DNA of 64,000 nt from Tetrapyrgos nigripes (GCA_013368315.1 JAACJM010000051.1:248001-312000), one strand, 5' to 3'; counted from the stretch's first letter, positions 10,442-21,580 are shown. Numbers and translations: made by a program. The notes: generated from the sequence alone by a model not told the origin.

Positions 10442-10825
10442 TGTAAGGGCGACTCCTGACATGTGAGGCACTCACTCAACAACTGCAGGAGGAGATCCAA
10501 AGATATATAAATCAGAACTAGAAGATACAAGGCTGACATACTATGCCCCTGCAGGAGGAGATCCAAAGAGAAAAACTCAAGGATACTCGCCTGCAGGGAA
10601 GGGGTATATATACTCGTATGAAGGCCTGGGAAAAGATCTGTAAAACTGTACAGTTGAAATGAAGTAATAGAAAGGTGGAATGATGAAAGATCAAAAATGA
10701 TGAACGATGAATGATAGATGATGAAACAATGAAACCAGGGTAAACAAGTCAATGAAGTCCAGATAAAATGAGAACAAACAAGTCCTAAAGGAGAAGGGAA
10801 GGAAAAAGGAAACTGTCACCTTACA
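10442..10825 (-). repeat. 3' LTR of gypsy-1
   Basis: 384-bp LTR with TGTAAGG...CCTTACA ends. It contains 18 bases (about 10448-10465) that are absent from the other LTR. Confidence 0.9.
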
Positions 10826-12505
10826 TCACCCCCCTACTAGATCTGCGGTGACCCCAACGCAGCATGCTAGTTCCTGGAATGATCAGCTTGCGACACTCAC
10901 ACCATTTTCACAGCATCAGGATGCCTTGCATAGAAGTCTGCCACTGCCTTTGGAGCATGTACCAAGTCCTCTGCACGCTCCCATGAGTCCACTTGTGGTC
11001 CATCAGACAAGGTATTGCAACTTTTTCCAATGTCCATAACGACAACTATCCAAAATCTCTTCAACCTCAAACTCTTCTTCGCCGTCAATGATTTCAGGGT
11101 CAGGAGGTGGGTCAGGTCAATGACCAGGGATAGGATCGTCAGTGTAGCAGTCAAGTTTGATGACAGGGAAGACTGGATGGAGGTGTTTCATGGATGGGGG
11201 AAGTTTCAGCTTGTAGGCACCCTTGCTGACTTCTTGAAGAACAGTGTAAGGCCCAAGCCAACGATGACTGAGTTTCTTTGATGGACAGGTTGTGTTGATG
11301 TCCAAGCCATCCAACCAGATCTTGTCACCAGGCTTAAAGACAGGGGCAGGGGTATGCTGACAGTTATAGTGTTGGGCATACTCCAACTTGCCCTTTGTGA
11401 GTGCTGCCTGTGCCTCTGTCCAACCTGACTTGAGCTGATCAACAAAGTCGTTAACGTTCTCCATCTCTGACCACTGTATGTGAGGCTCAAAACCCATACG
11501 AAGGTTTCAACTAGTGTCAATCATGAAGGGAGTTTGCTGAGTCGATGCATGGACCTTATTGTTGTAGGAGAACTCAGCAGTGGGCAGTACTTCATCCCAA
11601 TTGTCCTGGCATTGACTCACCCACTGATGCAGGTAACCTTCTAGCTCTTGATTGACACGTTCGGTCTGCCCATCTGTCTGTGGGTAGTAGGCTGTAGAAA
11701 GTTCCTGTTTGACACCAGCTGTCCTACAGAGCTCCTTCATGAAGTCTGCGACAAACTGTGGGCCACAGTCAGAGCATGCTGATCTGGGCATTCCATGGTG
11801 CTTCCATACTTCTCTGAAGTAGATACGTGCAGCTCCTTCAGCAGTAACTGTTGTATGAGTCTGAAGGAAGTGACCTCTCTTGCCCAACATGTCTACAACC
11901 ACCATGACTGTGTTGTACCCATGAGCTTCTGGTAGTTCGACAATGAAGTCAACTGACACTGACTGCCATGGCTCAGTGGGAGTCTCAGAAGGGATGAGCT
12001 CTCCAATGGGGAGGTGATGACAAGTCTTGGTCCACATACACAGATCACAAGTCTTGGTATACAGCCCAATGTATTGAGACATCTGGGGCCACCAATAGTT
12101 TCGTGAGACAAGTTCAAGGGTTTTGAACTGTCCAGGGTGACCAGCAACCTTGGTGTCATGGTGTTGGGAGACTATGCAATGGCGGAGGTCATGGGAAGGG
12201 GGAACATAGATCTTGCCCTGGAAATACAGCAGCCCTTCACGTTCATCCCATTCTGCACTGTGAATAGAGCGAGTGTGGGACTTGCACAAGGCTTGCACAG
12301 CACACATGAATTGTTCCTCTAGCTCATTTTCATGAACAGCGAAGTGGACGTCTCTCATGATCTCGACTTCTTCACCAGTCAAATCAATTGCAGTAGTGAC
12401 AGCAGTGATTGAGAACATCTCTGGCTTGAGTAGCACAATGCCTGAATTGTCATTGGCGCCAGTACCATGATCAGGTCGGCAGGACAATGCATCGGGCTTG
12501 CCCAT
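10826..12505 (-). pseudogene. gypsy-1 integrase with GPY/F module and chromodomain remnant
   Basis: The main open stretch is 12505-11507 and continues in the same frame from 11497 to 11117 after one TGA (11507-11509). It contains the HHCC zinc finger (H-H-D..A-G-H-P-G-Q-F then C-D-L-C) and the catalytic triad: Asp in S-V-D-F-I-V, Asp in C-S-D-C-G-P-Q-F and Glu in Q-T-E-R-V-N-Q-E-L-E. The second part carries the GPY/F motif H-R-W-L-G-P-Y-T-V-L. Further left (about 11100-10900), text such as D-S-W-E-R-A-E-D-L-V-H-A-P in a shifted frame matches the end of a chromodomain, which would direct integration to histone-marked chromatin. It inserts cDNA in the nucleus. It is broken here. Confidence 0.88.
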
Positions 12506-14204
12506 AGTGCAGCCAGGGCAATGGTGTAACTGGAAGTCAAAACGAGAGAGGTACAGGGACCAATGAGCTTGACGTCAATTGAGCTTTTTTGCAGTTCGGA
12601 AGTACTCCAAGTTTTTATGGTCTGTCCAGATCTCCACAGGAAAACGTCCTCCTTCAAGGAAGTGTCTCCATTCCTTGAGGGCTCAGATAATGGCTAGCAT
12701 TTCCATATCATGGATCTCATAGTTGCATTCAACGGTGTTAAGACTCTTGGAGTAGAAGGCAATGGGGTGCCACTTGTCATTGTCTGGAGACTGCTGGGAT
12801 AAAACTGCTCCCATAGCATAGTCAAAGCTATCTGACTCCAAGCGATATGGTCACAAGTCGTCAGGCATGGTGAGGACAGGGGAGGAGGTGATTAGGGACT
12901 TCATGATGTCGAAGGCATCCTGAGCATCCTTAGACCAGTCAAACTTGATGTCAGTTTGAACAGCGGTTGTGCATGATGAGAGAAGTCCTGGATAAACCGA
13001 TGGTAGAAGTTGGCGAATTCAAGGAAGGAAGAGACCTCTTTCTTGCTTTCAGGTACAGGCTACTCTGCAACGCCAGACACCTTGACGGGGTCCATTTTGA
13101 CATGATTATGGGAGATGATGACACCAAGGTACTCAATGCGAGTCTTTCCAAACTCACACTTGTCTGCTCTAAGGTACAGCTTGTGTTGCTGCAACTGGTC
13201 TAGGACTAGGTGAGTCACATGATGATGCTCCTCAACAGTCTTGGTGTAGATCAAGATGTCATCGAGGTAGACAGATACAACACCCTCCATGATGAGATCA
13301 TGGAGAATGTCATTCATCATTGTCTGGAAGGTCGCAGGGCTGTTGGTGAGACCGAAGAACATGACAAGGGGTTCGAAGAGACCACGGTTGGTGTGAAAAG
13401 CTGCCTTCCATTCGTCGCCTTCACGAATCTGGATGTTGTTGAAACCCCAGCATACATCCAATTAGTGAAGTATTGTGCACCTTTGAGGTTATTAATGAGT
13501 TCGTTAATCAAGGGCAATGGATAATGGTTCTTAATCGTCATCTCATTTAGCACATGATAGTCTTGGATGAGTCAGAGATTTCCATCCTTCTTTTTTACAA
13601 AGAAGACTGGAGACGCCATAGGGGATTTGGAGGGACGAATGTGACCGGTAGACAGATTCTCTGTGAGGAACTCATCAAGGGCCTTTTGTTCATTAGGAGT
13701 GAGTGGATAGACCTTGCAGTTGGCAGGTTTAGAGTCAGGGACTAACTCTACTGCATGGTCCCATGGTTTGCGATCTGGCAGCACATCGAAAGAGTCCTTG
13801 GAGAAGACATCTACATACTCATAGAAGTGATCAGGGAGGCCATCATGAGGGTTCCTCAAAGCCTTGGCATGTGCTTCTGCTAGACGTTGAAAAGTGGTGC
13901 TTGTTGCCTTGATGAACTCCGACTCTGGAGGAACTGAGGTAACAAATATGCGGTCACCTTCCTCAATAGAAACGTCATCAGGGAAGTCATCGCAGCCAAA
14001 GGTCCCAAGGTTGTTCATCTCATCTTCACCAGGGTCCAATTCAATAACATGGGGAGATAGACCTTCCCGACAACGTTCCAGAGCTTGGCATTGACAATGG
14101 GCAGCAGATAGGGATAGTTGACATTCCTGTTGTACCTCTTCATGACATGTAGAGCACTGCCTGGGGCACTGGCTGAGCTTGATGTTGTCATTGTCCCAAT
14201 CCAC
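12506..14204 (-). pseudogene. gypsy-1 reverse transcriptase and RNase H, broken
   Basis: Reading leftward from 14204, an N-terminal region ends in W-D-H-A-V-E-L, then the RT start I-R-P-S-K-S-P-M-A-S-P-V-F-F-V-K-K-K-D-G. A TGA follows at 13572-13574, exactly where the family has Arg before the V/I-Q-D-Y motif. A one-base deletion near 13455 shifts the frame at the F-T-K-L-D-V motif. The polymerase site V-Y-L-D-D is at about 13260. RNase H follows with I-H-D-M-E and W-T-D-H-K-N-L, with TGA codons at 12851-12853, 12683-12685 (A-I-I-stop-A-L-K-E-W) and 12575-12577 (L-N-stop-R-Q-A). The latter two sit in nearly invariant arginine positions. It would copy element RNA into cDNA in particles. Confidence 0.88.
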
Positions 14205-14219
14205 CTCAGGGTTATGGGC

Positions 14220-14762
14220 TCATAACCATCCATAGCCAAGAATGACATCCTGGCTGCCAAGCTGAGTGACCGCAAGCTGGATGCGTTCAGAGTGATCTTT
14301 GAAATGCAAGATAGTGTCTAAGATCTTGGTTATGGCTCCAGCCTTGTTAGGAGTGCCGTTGACATTGAAGACCGGGATAGGCTTCTGGAGTTTCTGGGTG
14401 GGAATAGAGTTCTTGGCATAACCCATACTAGTGGCTCCACTGTCAATGAGCGCACTGCCAGAGATCAGAGAAGCATTAGATGTGAAATCTAGCTCTATTG
14501 GGACTGTTAGGCAGTGGCTTCTGTCAGAGGAGATTACTAATTTGTGAGGTAGACGGTGTTCCCAATGCTTTAGATGGTGCCAAGGGACTGGACAATGAAC
14601 GGAAGGAATGGAAGGGAAAATAGAGGGGGTAGGGGGAGACACGACTGAGGCAATTACTTCACACATGGACTCATGGACAGAGATACAATTGTTATCATTG
14701 GTAGAGTCTGTAGATAAACATGCAAGGTAATCATTTTTTGACCATGAGGGCGTGTCCATCAC
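14220..14762 (-). pseudogene. gypsy-1 aspartic protease
   Basis: The A-L-I-D-S-G-A-T-S motif (about 14452-14426) is the catalytic loop of a retropepsin. Q-D-V-I-L-G-Y-G-W-L near the end is the conserved I-L-G..W-L strand. The frame stops at a TGA (14220-14222) directly after W-L, where relatives read W-L-R/K-x-H-N-P. The next codons read A-H-N-P-E-V-D-W in the same frame, so one arginine codon has become a stop. The 5' end overlaps the Gag frame by four bases, as expected for Gag-Pro-Pol with frame-shifted expression. The N-terminal 60 residues are serine/proline-rich and unassigned. Confidence 0.85.
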
Positions 14763-16138
14763 TCCTGGTCCTTGGCAAAATCCTCCTGAGTGGGCTCATT
14801 CACTGGAGCAGCTTGGAAATCCTGGAAAGCTGCGTATGCTTCTGTGATCTCCTGCCAGTCGTCAACAGACATATCCATGACACGAACATGTTCACGTTGG
14901 GAGAAGTGACCAGTTTTGCCACATGTGTAGCAGGTGCAGTGGGCTAGGAACCTCTGCCTCAAAGCATCAACTTCCATGGGAATCCCTTGGGGAAGAGGAG
15001 CTTCAGCAGGGGACGGCAGGAGTATCAAACTGGATTGGGAAAAGGGAGCAACCCTGAGGTTGAGCATGAGAGGGGAAGGTAGGCTTGGGTGGACCAGGGT
15101 GCATACTTCTCTGAGCACCATAGAAGATTGCATCTTCCCGTTCATGCTTATCAAACCTCTTGGCCAGGGAATACCAAGCCATGATGTCCCATTCCTGTGG
15201 ACAAGCCTCTGCCTCTGCAACCTTCTTCTCTAAGGCAGGCCACAGTCCACATCAGAATTTGAGGACCACTGTCTGACCAACATGTTTTGCATCCTCAAGT
15301 CAGGCCTTGATGGTAGGTGCAGTAGGGTTCATGGAGTAGAGGACAGGTTCAACATTAAGGCCAGCCAGGGTGATGAGAGCACAGAAGTTGTCGACGTATT
15401 CATCAACAGAAGCTGTGCCCTGGAAGTAGGAGACACCCTCTAGGGTAAGACTAGCCTGAGTACGTTCATCTTCTGGCATGAACTCCTTGATGAACTCGGT
15501 TTCGAATTCTCGCCAGGTATCGAAGCAGGAGGAGTCATAGAGGTATCCATGGTTGGTGAGGCTTTGGTGGTAGGTGGCAGCACAACCTGTCTGGAAATAG
15601 GACAGCGCCCACATAATCTTGGTGATATTGTCTTCGAAATGAACAGTGCTAGCATAAATGATTGCACTGGTCCACCAGACTCAGCCATTAGCACGTTGAC
15701 CATCAAAGATGCCAGGTGGGGACGCCTTAGCATGTGAAGCTCCAGAAGAGTGATGAGAGGGAGGAGTAGAAGACGAAGCAGAGGATGGAGGTCGAGTGGG
15801 GTGTTGTGATGGGGGTTGAGGAGGTGGAGGTGGAGGGGGATTTCAGCCTTGGAGGGCAGCGAGGATCTCAGTGATTTGCTTGCTCTGACTCTGAGAAGCC
15901 TGTTCTAGATGAGCCAGATGAGTGTCAAAAGCTTCAGACATCGTGTGGGACCCAGTTAATGAAGCAGAAGAAACAGAGGGTGGAGAGAACTGAGGAGTGG
16001 AGGAGGAGACTTGGGGAACTGTAGGAGGAGGAGCAAGAGCAGTGTGAGTGCTATTGGAGTCGCTCTCACTGGTATCTGGAGCTCAGAAAGAAATGGTTGC
16101 CAAAGATGACTAGTCCACTTGATGAGGAGATTTTCTAC
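14759..16138 (-). pseudogene. gypsy-1 gag with degenerate zinc knuckle
   Basis: Open stretches at about 15956-15740, 15614-15300 and 15220-14759 form a Gag protein. It has a proline/serine-rich N-terminus, a capsid segment with W..F-E-T-E-F-I-K-E-F-M-P and Q-G-T-A-S-V-D-E-Y-V-D-N-F, and a C-terminal C-Y-T-C-G-K-T-G-H-F-S. That is a CCHC knuckle whose last cysteine is missing: the text continues Q-R-E-H. An unusual acidic tail follows. Stops separate the pieces. Gag would package the element RNA. Frame is conserved between the last part and the capsid only with small corrections. Confidence 0.75.
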
Positions 16139-16503
16139 TGTAAGAGGCACTCACTCAACAACTGCAGGAGGAGATCCAAAGATATATAAATCAGAACTAG
16201 AAGATACAAGGCTGACATACTATGCCCCTGCAGGAGGAGATCCAAAGAGAAAAACTCAAGGATACTTGCCTGCAGGCAAGGGGTATATATACTCATATGA
16301 AGGCCTGGGAAAAGATCTGCAAAACTGTACAGTTGAAATGAAGTAATAGAAAGGTGGAATGATGAAAGATCAAAATGATGAACGATGAATGATGGATGAT
16401 GAAACAATGAAACTGGGGTAAACAAGTCAATGAAGTCCAGATAAAATGAGAACAAACAAGTCCTAAAGGAGAAGGGAAGGAAAAAGGAAACTGTCCCCTT
16501 ACA
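16139..16503 (-). repeat. 5' LTR of gypsy-1
   Basis: 365-bp LTR ending CCTTACA on the plus strand. It lacks the 18 bases present after TGTAAG in the other LTR and is otherwise highly similar. A TATA-like GTATATATACTC lies at about 16280. Confidence 0.9.
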
Positions 16504-16740
16504 TCTATATCTGGGACCAGCCCTACTGCTAAATGAAATAAGAGTTATTGCTAGCTTGAATGAGCAGATCTTTGATATATCAGATGCAGAAGGTGTTTCT
16601 GATTGTCAAACTACCATCAGTCTGACATATGGATCAGACATACTTGCATTTGTACATCAATTTGCTATGTACATATGTACCTGTGAATCACCCGACAGGT
16701 TAGCTCATCATTGGAGAGAAATTCTGAGTGAGGGATTATT
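16504..16740 (+). repeat. Remainder of repeat unit B
   Basis: This continues unit B interrupted at 10441. Shared words with unit A are GGTGTTTCTGATTGT, CTGACATATGG, GCATTTGTACATC, ATGTACATATGTAC and GGTTAGCTCATC-like text ending in AAATTCTGAG. Similarity stops near 16735. Confidence 0.65.
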
Positions 16741-17712
16741 CTGACAATATGAATGAGAAGTATGTGTGTGCATTGCAAGCCACAAGTTTCCAGTGTCTGT
16801 ACATATGCCCATATCTATACACCGATTCTGCCACTCCTTACAGATAATCAAGGCAACAATTGTGAGATAGAACAAATCTTTAGTGATTTCTTTCAACGCT
16901 TTCACCTCCATATCTACCTCTATGTGACGTTGATTGGCATCCTGCATGCATTGAAGCAAGTCCTTCCAAAGGATAACATCAATTTCTGAAGTGTAAGCCC
17001 TGGTGAGTACAATAACAAAAAACTCAAGGTGCATGAGCTCATCAAGTTTGCTTCCTGCGATAGGGATATAGATAAGGCAATGGGTCTCCACCTCATGACC
17101 TGTAAAGCTGGGGTCAGGCCCATATTCTTTACAGTGTTGCGCTGGGGACACAATTTTTAGTTGAAAAAAAAAAGAGCTGTAAATTGGCACACCATTGATA
17201 TGACTCCATTGTTCAGGACCCAATGGACCTCCAGGGAGCAGCCCAGCCCCAGATGGAGGATTATACCAGGAGTAAGAACTATCACGAATGTTGCTGCGAC
17301 ACTCGAACACTTTTCCAAAAAGCTGAGCGAACTCCAGATCCATATAGTCACAAGCTCGACCATAGTCTTCTGCAGCTGTTGGTGGACTTAACATAGTTGA
17401 AAGATATCTTTGCATCCAATCCTGGCCTTCACTTCGCCCAGGAGGAATATTGGGAACCCAGAATTTGCGAGAGATCATCTCATCACTATATCCAGTGTAC
17501 TCAACAGAAGAATAAAACAGAAAAAGAGCACAAATGCACCAAGGAATAGCACCGATTCCATTGGCAGCAAATTCCCAGAAATGAGGGCAGCATATGTCAA
17601 AGATATCTGTCATGATCTCAACCTGTTCTCCATCAAAAGTATGAGTGTGCTTGTCGTTATCAGAGCCAACAATGTCCATGCTAAGTGAACCACAAGAAGA
17701 GACACTCAGCAA
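16708..17712 (-). CDS. Hypothetical protein, 334 residues
   Basis: This is the longest intact non-transposon frame in the first 20 kb. The product is acidic, with a hydrophobic stretch at about residues 53-70 (I-P-W-C-I-C-A-L-F-L-F-Y) and another near 285-300 that could be membrane segments. A glycine/proline-rich loop lies near 170-190. I do not recognise the family and see no catalytic motif. The last dozen residues are encoded inside repeat unit B, so the original C-terminus may have been replaced when the repeat arrived. Introns are not needed to keep it open. It could be a host gene, or an ORF carried by the same unassigned element. Transcription evidence would decide. Confidence 0.4.
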   Translation of the reverse strand: MLSVSSCGSLSMDIVGSDNDKHTHTFDGEQVEIMTDIFDICCPHFWEFAANGIGAIPWCICALFLFYSSVEYTGYSDEMISRKFWVPNIPPGRSEGQDWMQRYLSTMLSPPTAAEDYGRACDYMDLEFAQLFGKVFECRSNIRDSSYSWYNPPSGAGLLPGGPLGPEQWSHINGVPIYSSFFFQLKIVSPAQHCKEYGPDPSFTGHEVETHCLIYIPIAGSKLDELMHLEFFVIVLTRAYTSEIDVILWKDLLQCMQDANQRHIEVDMEVKALKEITKDLFYLTIVALIICKEWQNRCIDMGICTDTGNLWLAMHTHTSHSYCQNNPSLRISLQ

Positions 17713-18078
17713 GCAAGGGCTGTAAGGAGAAGAGCAAGAGAGGTGGGAACTTCAAGAAGATTTGCGACGAATGAGAGAGATCATTGCAGTACCAACGCAT
17801 GTCTTCCATAATACTGGTTCAGCAAGTTTGATGGCAGGCCTGGACTAGCTGGTAAGTTTGATGATGGGCTGGGTAGACTAGCCAGCAACTGCTCAGATAC
17901 ATTGGCCACATCTCAGCAGTGAAGCATAGGGCACTGACAAGCTGCAGCACTCAACTGCATCTTCAGAGCCTCACTTAAACAGTGTATGGCTTAGAAAATG
18001 ACAGAATTGGAATGTGCGCACCTGAAAATACTAATGATAAATTTTTGATGACGGAGTATGAGCAAATGAAAAAGTCAG

Positions 18079-18438
18079 ATGAAACCAAGAATGTTGGTAC
18101 TAGTTTCATGCTTTTGTGGCGGAACTGTCATGCCTCACCCCAAACTCTACAATACCAAGGAAGAACATCTGGCTGCCAATCGAGCCAAAAGTGCCAAACA
18201 CTATGCCAAGTGTGTTCTCCAACTATTTTGGTGCTCCTCAAGGACTGACCTACGTATCTTTATTACAGGTATGCCAACCCAACCTGCGCCTGCAGGTACC
18301 CGCACTACACACCATGGGTACCCACACCTTTCTGGGTGCTTGATGATATCTCTGATACCATCGTCTTCAGTGAAACTACCGGCACTGTTGTCATCATGTT
18401 CCGAACAAACTAAATTTTTGGTCTTACTCGAAATGTGA
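18079..18438 (+). pseudogene. Relic of a small cysteine/lysine-rich repeat protein
   Basis: The text C-G-G-T-V-M-P-H-P-K-L-Y-N-T-K-E-E followed by L-A-A-N-R-A-K-S-A-K-H-Y-A-K (codons about 18115-18210) resembles a short basic motif that, from memory, recurs in many Agaricomycete repeat-derived proteins (Y-N-T/S-x-E-E..A-A-N-R-x-K-S). The remainder is unremarkable. Nothing indicates an enzyme. The basic helix might bind nucleic acid, but this is inference. Confidence 0.3.
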
Positions 18439-18814
18439 TGCATCCCTTCCTCCAAACTTCAGATCAGAATCTTGCCTTCCACCACGCCTCAAAGATGATT
18501 AATCCAGTATTGTATAGCTATCAGCCATGTGGACATGGTGGCACATTGGCTTTAACCTTCAATCGTGGGTTACTTATATCTTATATACGTCTGGGAGGTA
18601 CAGGGTCAGGCAAGGGACATTGTTTCTTCCCCAACATCAGACTGCTACCCAAAGCCCTCTCCTTGCGCCAGATGTCATCCAACTCAGACCTCCATCTTAG
18701 GCTCAAGCTATACTTGGTCCAGTCCATGGTATGCATGATTATTGTGTTCCAGAGATAATTCACTGTTCACAGGGACATTTCCTGAAGCTGGAATCTATGG
18801 TTTAGGATATGTTA

Positions 18815-19276
18815 TGTCAGAACTTTTATTTTTCTGATGTAAGCTGTCATAATGAAAGCTTTCCTGTCATGGCAGCTTATAAGCAAATTATTGCAACTTC
18901 ATTTTTTAACAAGTGACTTTGGAGACTCAAATTGGGGTGGATATGAGAGACCTATATGAGGGCTTCTCAGCCCATATACATTTGAGAAAAGTTATGCGAG
19001 TTTAGAGTTAAGAGGGCGATGTTTTAATGAGCTTCATGCTCATGGGAACTTGCCTGGTGCAAAGTAAGTTGACCTTCCCCTGACGTGAGACATGCTGCCC
19101 TAGTTCCAAATTTTACTGCACCGTAAAGCCAAGTAGGTTAGCAATATAAGCCACCCCAATTTGAGTCTCCAAAGTCAGTCGTTAAAAAATGAAGTCACAA
19201 TAACTTGCTTATAAGCCGCCATGACAGGAAAGCTTTCATTATGATGGCTTATGTCAGAAAAATAAAAGTTCCGACA
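18815..19276. mobile_element. MITE with ~130-bp terminal inverted repeats
   Basis: The left arm 18815-18945 (from TGTCAGAACTTTTATTTTTC) and right arm 19147-19276 are inverse copies at roughly 90 percent identity. Shared words include GAAAGCTTTCCTGTCATGG and GGAGACTCAAATTGGGGTGG. The 200-bp centre is non-coding. A target duplication is not obvious: flanks read TATGTTA and AATGATA. Confidence 0.85.
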
Positions 19277-19365
19277 AATGATAAAGTACATAATATTATT
19301 GTTATACTTTCTGCCCTCCCCAGGACCCCACTCAGCTTGTAGTACACAAAATCAGGACTTTTTAC

Positions 19366-19405
19366 AAACTGGGGAAAGGTGCCACTGCTTCGCATGGCAA
19401 ATTAC
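19366..19405 (-). repeat. SINE-like repeat, head-A fragment
   Basis: The reverse strand reads GGGCCTCGTAATTTGCC, then ATGCGAAGCAGTGGCACC. This is the head-A module seen in forward copies at 21686, 24977, 26819 and 27163. The body is missing. Confidence 0.7.
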
Positions 19406-19639
19406 GAGGCCCATTATTGGATAAATAAAATGGTTTCATATGCAGTAAAAAATCAGATAGAGCCCAATATCTCAATGTAACGACGCCTTCAATTATAAAT
19501 GACCTTGGATTGGGTCGAGGAAGCCATAGTGATTCAGAGAGCAGCTCTTGGTGACTTTCAACAGCTACTGAGGGAATGAAAACACATCTGAAGCTCATTG
19601 TGGTTGGGCCTGTAGTCATCGACAGTGGAGGGAAAGGAC

Positions 19640-19895
19640 TTATTACAAGGCCTCTTAAAGGCCAAGTTAACTTAGGTCGAGACCCCGTGACTTTTCTTAT
19701 TGAGTTGCAAAAATTACCACGGCTTCAATCTCCCACCCCTTTTTGTTGCCACTCAACCAGCTGTATGACATGGGTCACCCCTAAGTTGGTCTCTATCATT
19801 CCCGACAACCAAAATGTCTAGACTTGGTCTGGACCAGGTCCAACAACTGCTGATGTCAACAACCACGATGTCATGCCAGCGTCCCACTCATTGTG
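19640..19895 (+). repeat. SINE-like repeat, head-B copy with tail
   Basis: The order is ACAAGGCCTCTTAAAGGCC, GTTAACTTAGGTCGAGACC, a pol III B-box-like CTTCAATCTCCCACCCC (about 19725), then a tail with GACAACCAAAATGTC, GGTCTGGACCAGGTCCAA and CAACCACGATGTCATGCC. The same tail order occurs at 21500, 24720 and 25880. Confidence 0.7.
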
Positions 19896-20813
19896 TTTCC
19901 CCACCTCAAATGCCTCCTAGAAGCAAACCAGATCCAATGGGAAAAGTACATATATTGCTCAACAAGGACCTCAACTGCTAGAAACTGTCGCCTTTGAAGA
20001 GACACTTAGAAGAAATGACCAGAGAGAAACTGAAACAGTAGTCTGGTGCGTGTATCCTTTTTCTACATATGCCTACACTGTGCCTACATATACTAACTCA
20101 GTTATTTTTACAGGTGCATTCGACTATGCCCATAGTTCCGATGGTACCTCCTCAACCCACCATGCCAACCTTGCAGCCCTCTGCTCCTTGTGCATCGTTC
20201 TGCGCTTGCTCTATCTTACCAACACCCATTCCCTCCCCACTACTCTCTTTGGTGTACAGTACCCCTCCTCCATTCTCATCACTCCTCTCAGTCTACAAAG
20301 TGTCTTTCATCTAGACGGCAATGTTTGAACTTGCCCCAACATGTGCAGCTGAGAACTAGCTGTACCCTCCATCTGTTCCACTGCTAGCTCAAGGAGTTTG
20401 GAAACTGTTGCTGGAGCTAACGAACAGTTGGCTGCTCTCAATTTGGAGTACCAGTGTTACATGCGGAGTTGTCTTACCGGTCCGGGGTGGAATGACTTGT
20501 CGGATGGATTTTTGAACGAGTAGTGAAAAGCGAGGAGTATTCCTGTGATTGGCTTAATCAACTAGGATTCTACATAATAAGCAAAGGGTAATGAGTGCCC
20601 ACATGTACCCACAGATTTCTGATGCCCACATCTGTATAGGGTTCATATGGCTTGATGTTTCAAAGTTCCTTGAATGCCTGGTATATATGAGGACTTACTA
20701 AAAAAAATTTGGAATCCCCATCCCTTTCGCCTGTCATTTCTCTCTGTTGGCCTTCATCTCCACTGTCTCAAGAGTCAACCCTCCATCTTCTAAACTTCAA
20801 CTGGTCAGCTTCC

Positions 20814-21360
20814 ATGAGCCACCCTTTAGTTTGGAACCTAGTAGACAACTCTGACTCTCGTATCAACTATTCAAGAGGGAAATGGATGACTGCCTCTGGG
20901 GGTACCATATCAGCGATGTATGTGAATAGTTTGGATGAGATTAGTACAGCGGGTGATGTGTTTAATAACACTCTCCATGCGAGTGGGGACGTGGGGTCCG
21001 AGTTTTTGTTTCAGTTTAATGGTGCGTCGTGACTTTAAATCTTACAATTCAACGAAAATTTGAATGCCAAATGCGACCACTTATAATTACACAAGTACTG
21101 GTCTAGTTCTCGTATACGGTACACTGGTCATACCCAACAACCTCAGCACGGAAGATGATGATTCCAGTGACAGTGGCAGTGGTGGTTTTGTCAAAATAGA
21201 TTGTCTCCTCGACAGACAACAGAAACTCATAGAAGGCATCAATTGGCCTATTTGACAGCCGACTCTGGGGAATAATCAGCTTATTTGTCGGATGGCCAAG
21301 TCTGCTATTACTAGTACTACTTATGATTCTGAGTGGGAGGCATGTGGAATTACGTACGTG
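20814..21360 (+). pseudogene. Secreted/membrane protein relic with beta-sandwich ectodomain
   Basis: Exon 1 (20814-21028) encodes V-D-N-S-D-S-R-I-N-Y-S and T-A-G-D-V-F-N-N-T-L-H text. A 67-bp intron (21029-21095, GT...AG) is followed by an exon starting T-G-L-V-L-V-Y-G-T-L. This D-x-S..I-x-Y-S ... F-N-x-T-L-H ... V-Y-G-T pattern is common at the N-terminus of Agaricomycete single-pass membrane proteins whose ligand is unknown. The frame meets a TGA at 21253-21255, yet family-like text (P-T-L-G-N-N..L-I-C) continues in the same frame for another 100 bp until a SINE-like repeat starts at about 21365. A nonsense change plus a repeat insertion have therefore removed the C-terminal half and the transmembrane segment. 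The repeat context on both sides suggests the locus is dead. Confidence 0.55.
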
Positions 21361-21364
21361 CATG

Positions 21365-21580
21365 CTACGAGTTACGAGGCCTCTTAAAGGCCAAGTTAAC
21401 TTAGGTGGAGACCCCATGACTTTTCGAATTGAGTTGCAAATTTTACCACAGCTCCAATCTCCCACCCCTTTTCATTACCGGTATCTACTCTACTCCCGCC
21501 AACCGAAGTGTCTAGGCTCAGTCTGGACTCCAAGGACTAATGATGTTGACAACCACGACATCATGCCAGCATGTCGACTC
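21365..21580 (+). repeat. SINE-like repeat, head-B copy with tail
   Basis: It begins GTTACGAGGCCTCTTAAAGG and has GGAGACCCCATGACTTTTC, a B-box-like CTCCAATCTCCCACCCC at about 21450, and the tail CAACCACGACATCATGCC. It replaces the end of the membrane-protein relic. Confidence 0.7.

Larger units (their letters stand above)
10442..16503 (-). mobile_element. Ty3/gypsy chromovirus, reverse strand (gypsy-1)
   Basis: The LTRs lie at 10442-10825 and 16139-16503. Both begin TGTAAG and end CTTACA; the first is also inverse at seven bases (TGTAAGG/CCTTACA). Reading from 16503 leftward, the order is 5' LTR, gag, aspartic protease, reverse transcriptase, RNase H, integrase with GPY/F module, a chromodomain-like end, a polypurine tract (complement of 10826-10838, run of six G), and 3' LTR. 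It is inserted in repeat unit B. Flanking bases do not show a clean target duplication. Coding is broken by at least six TGA codons in arginine positions and at least one frameshift, so it is inactive. Confidence 0.92.
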
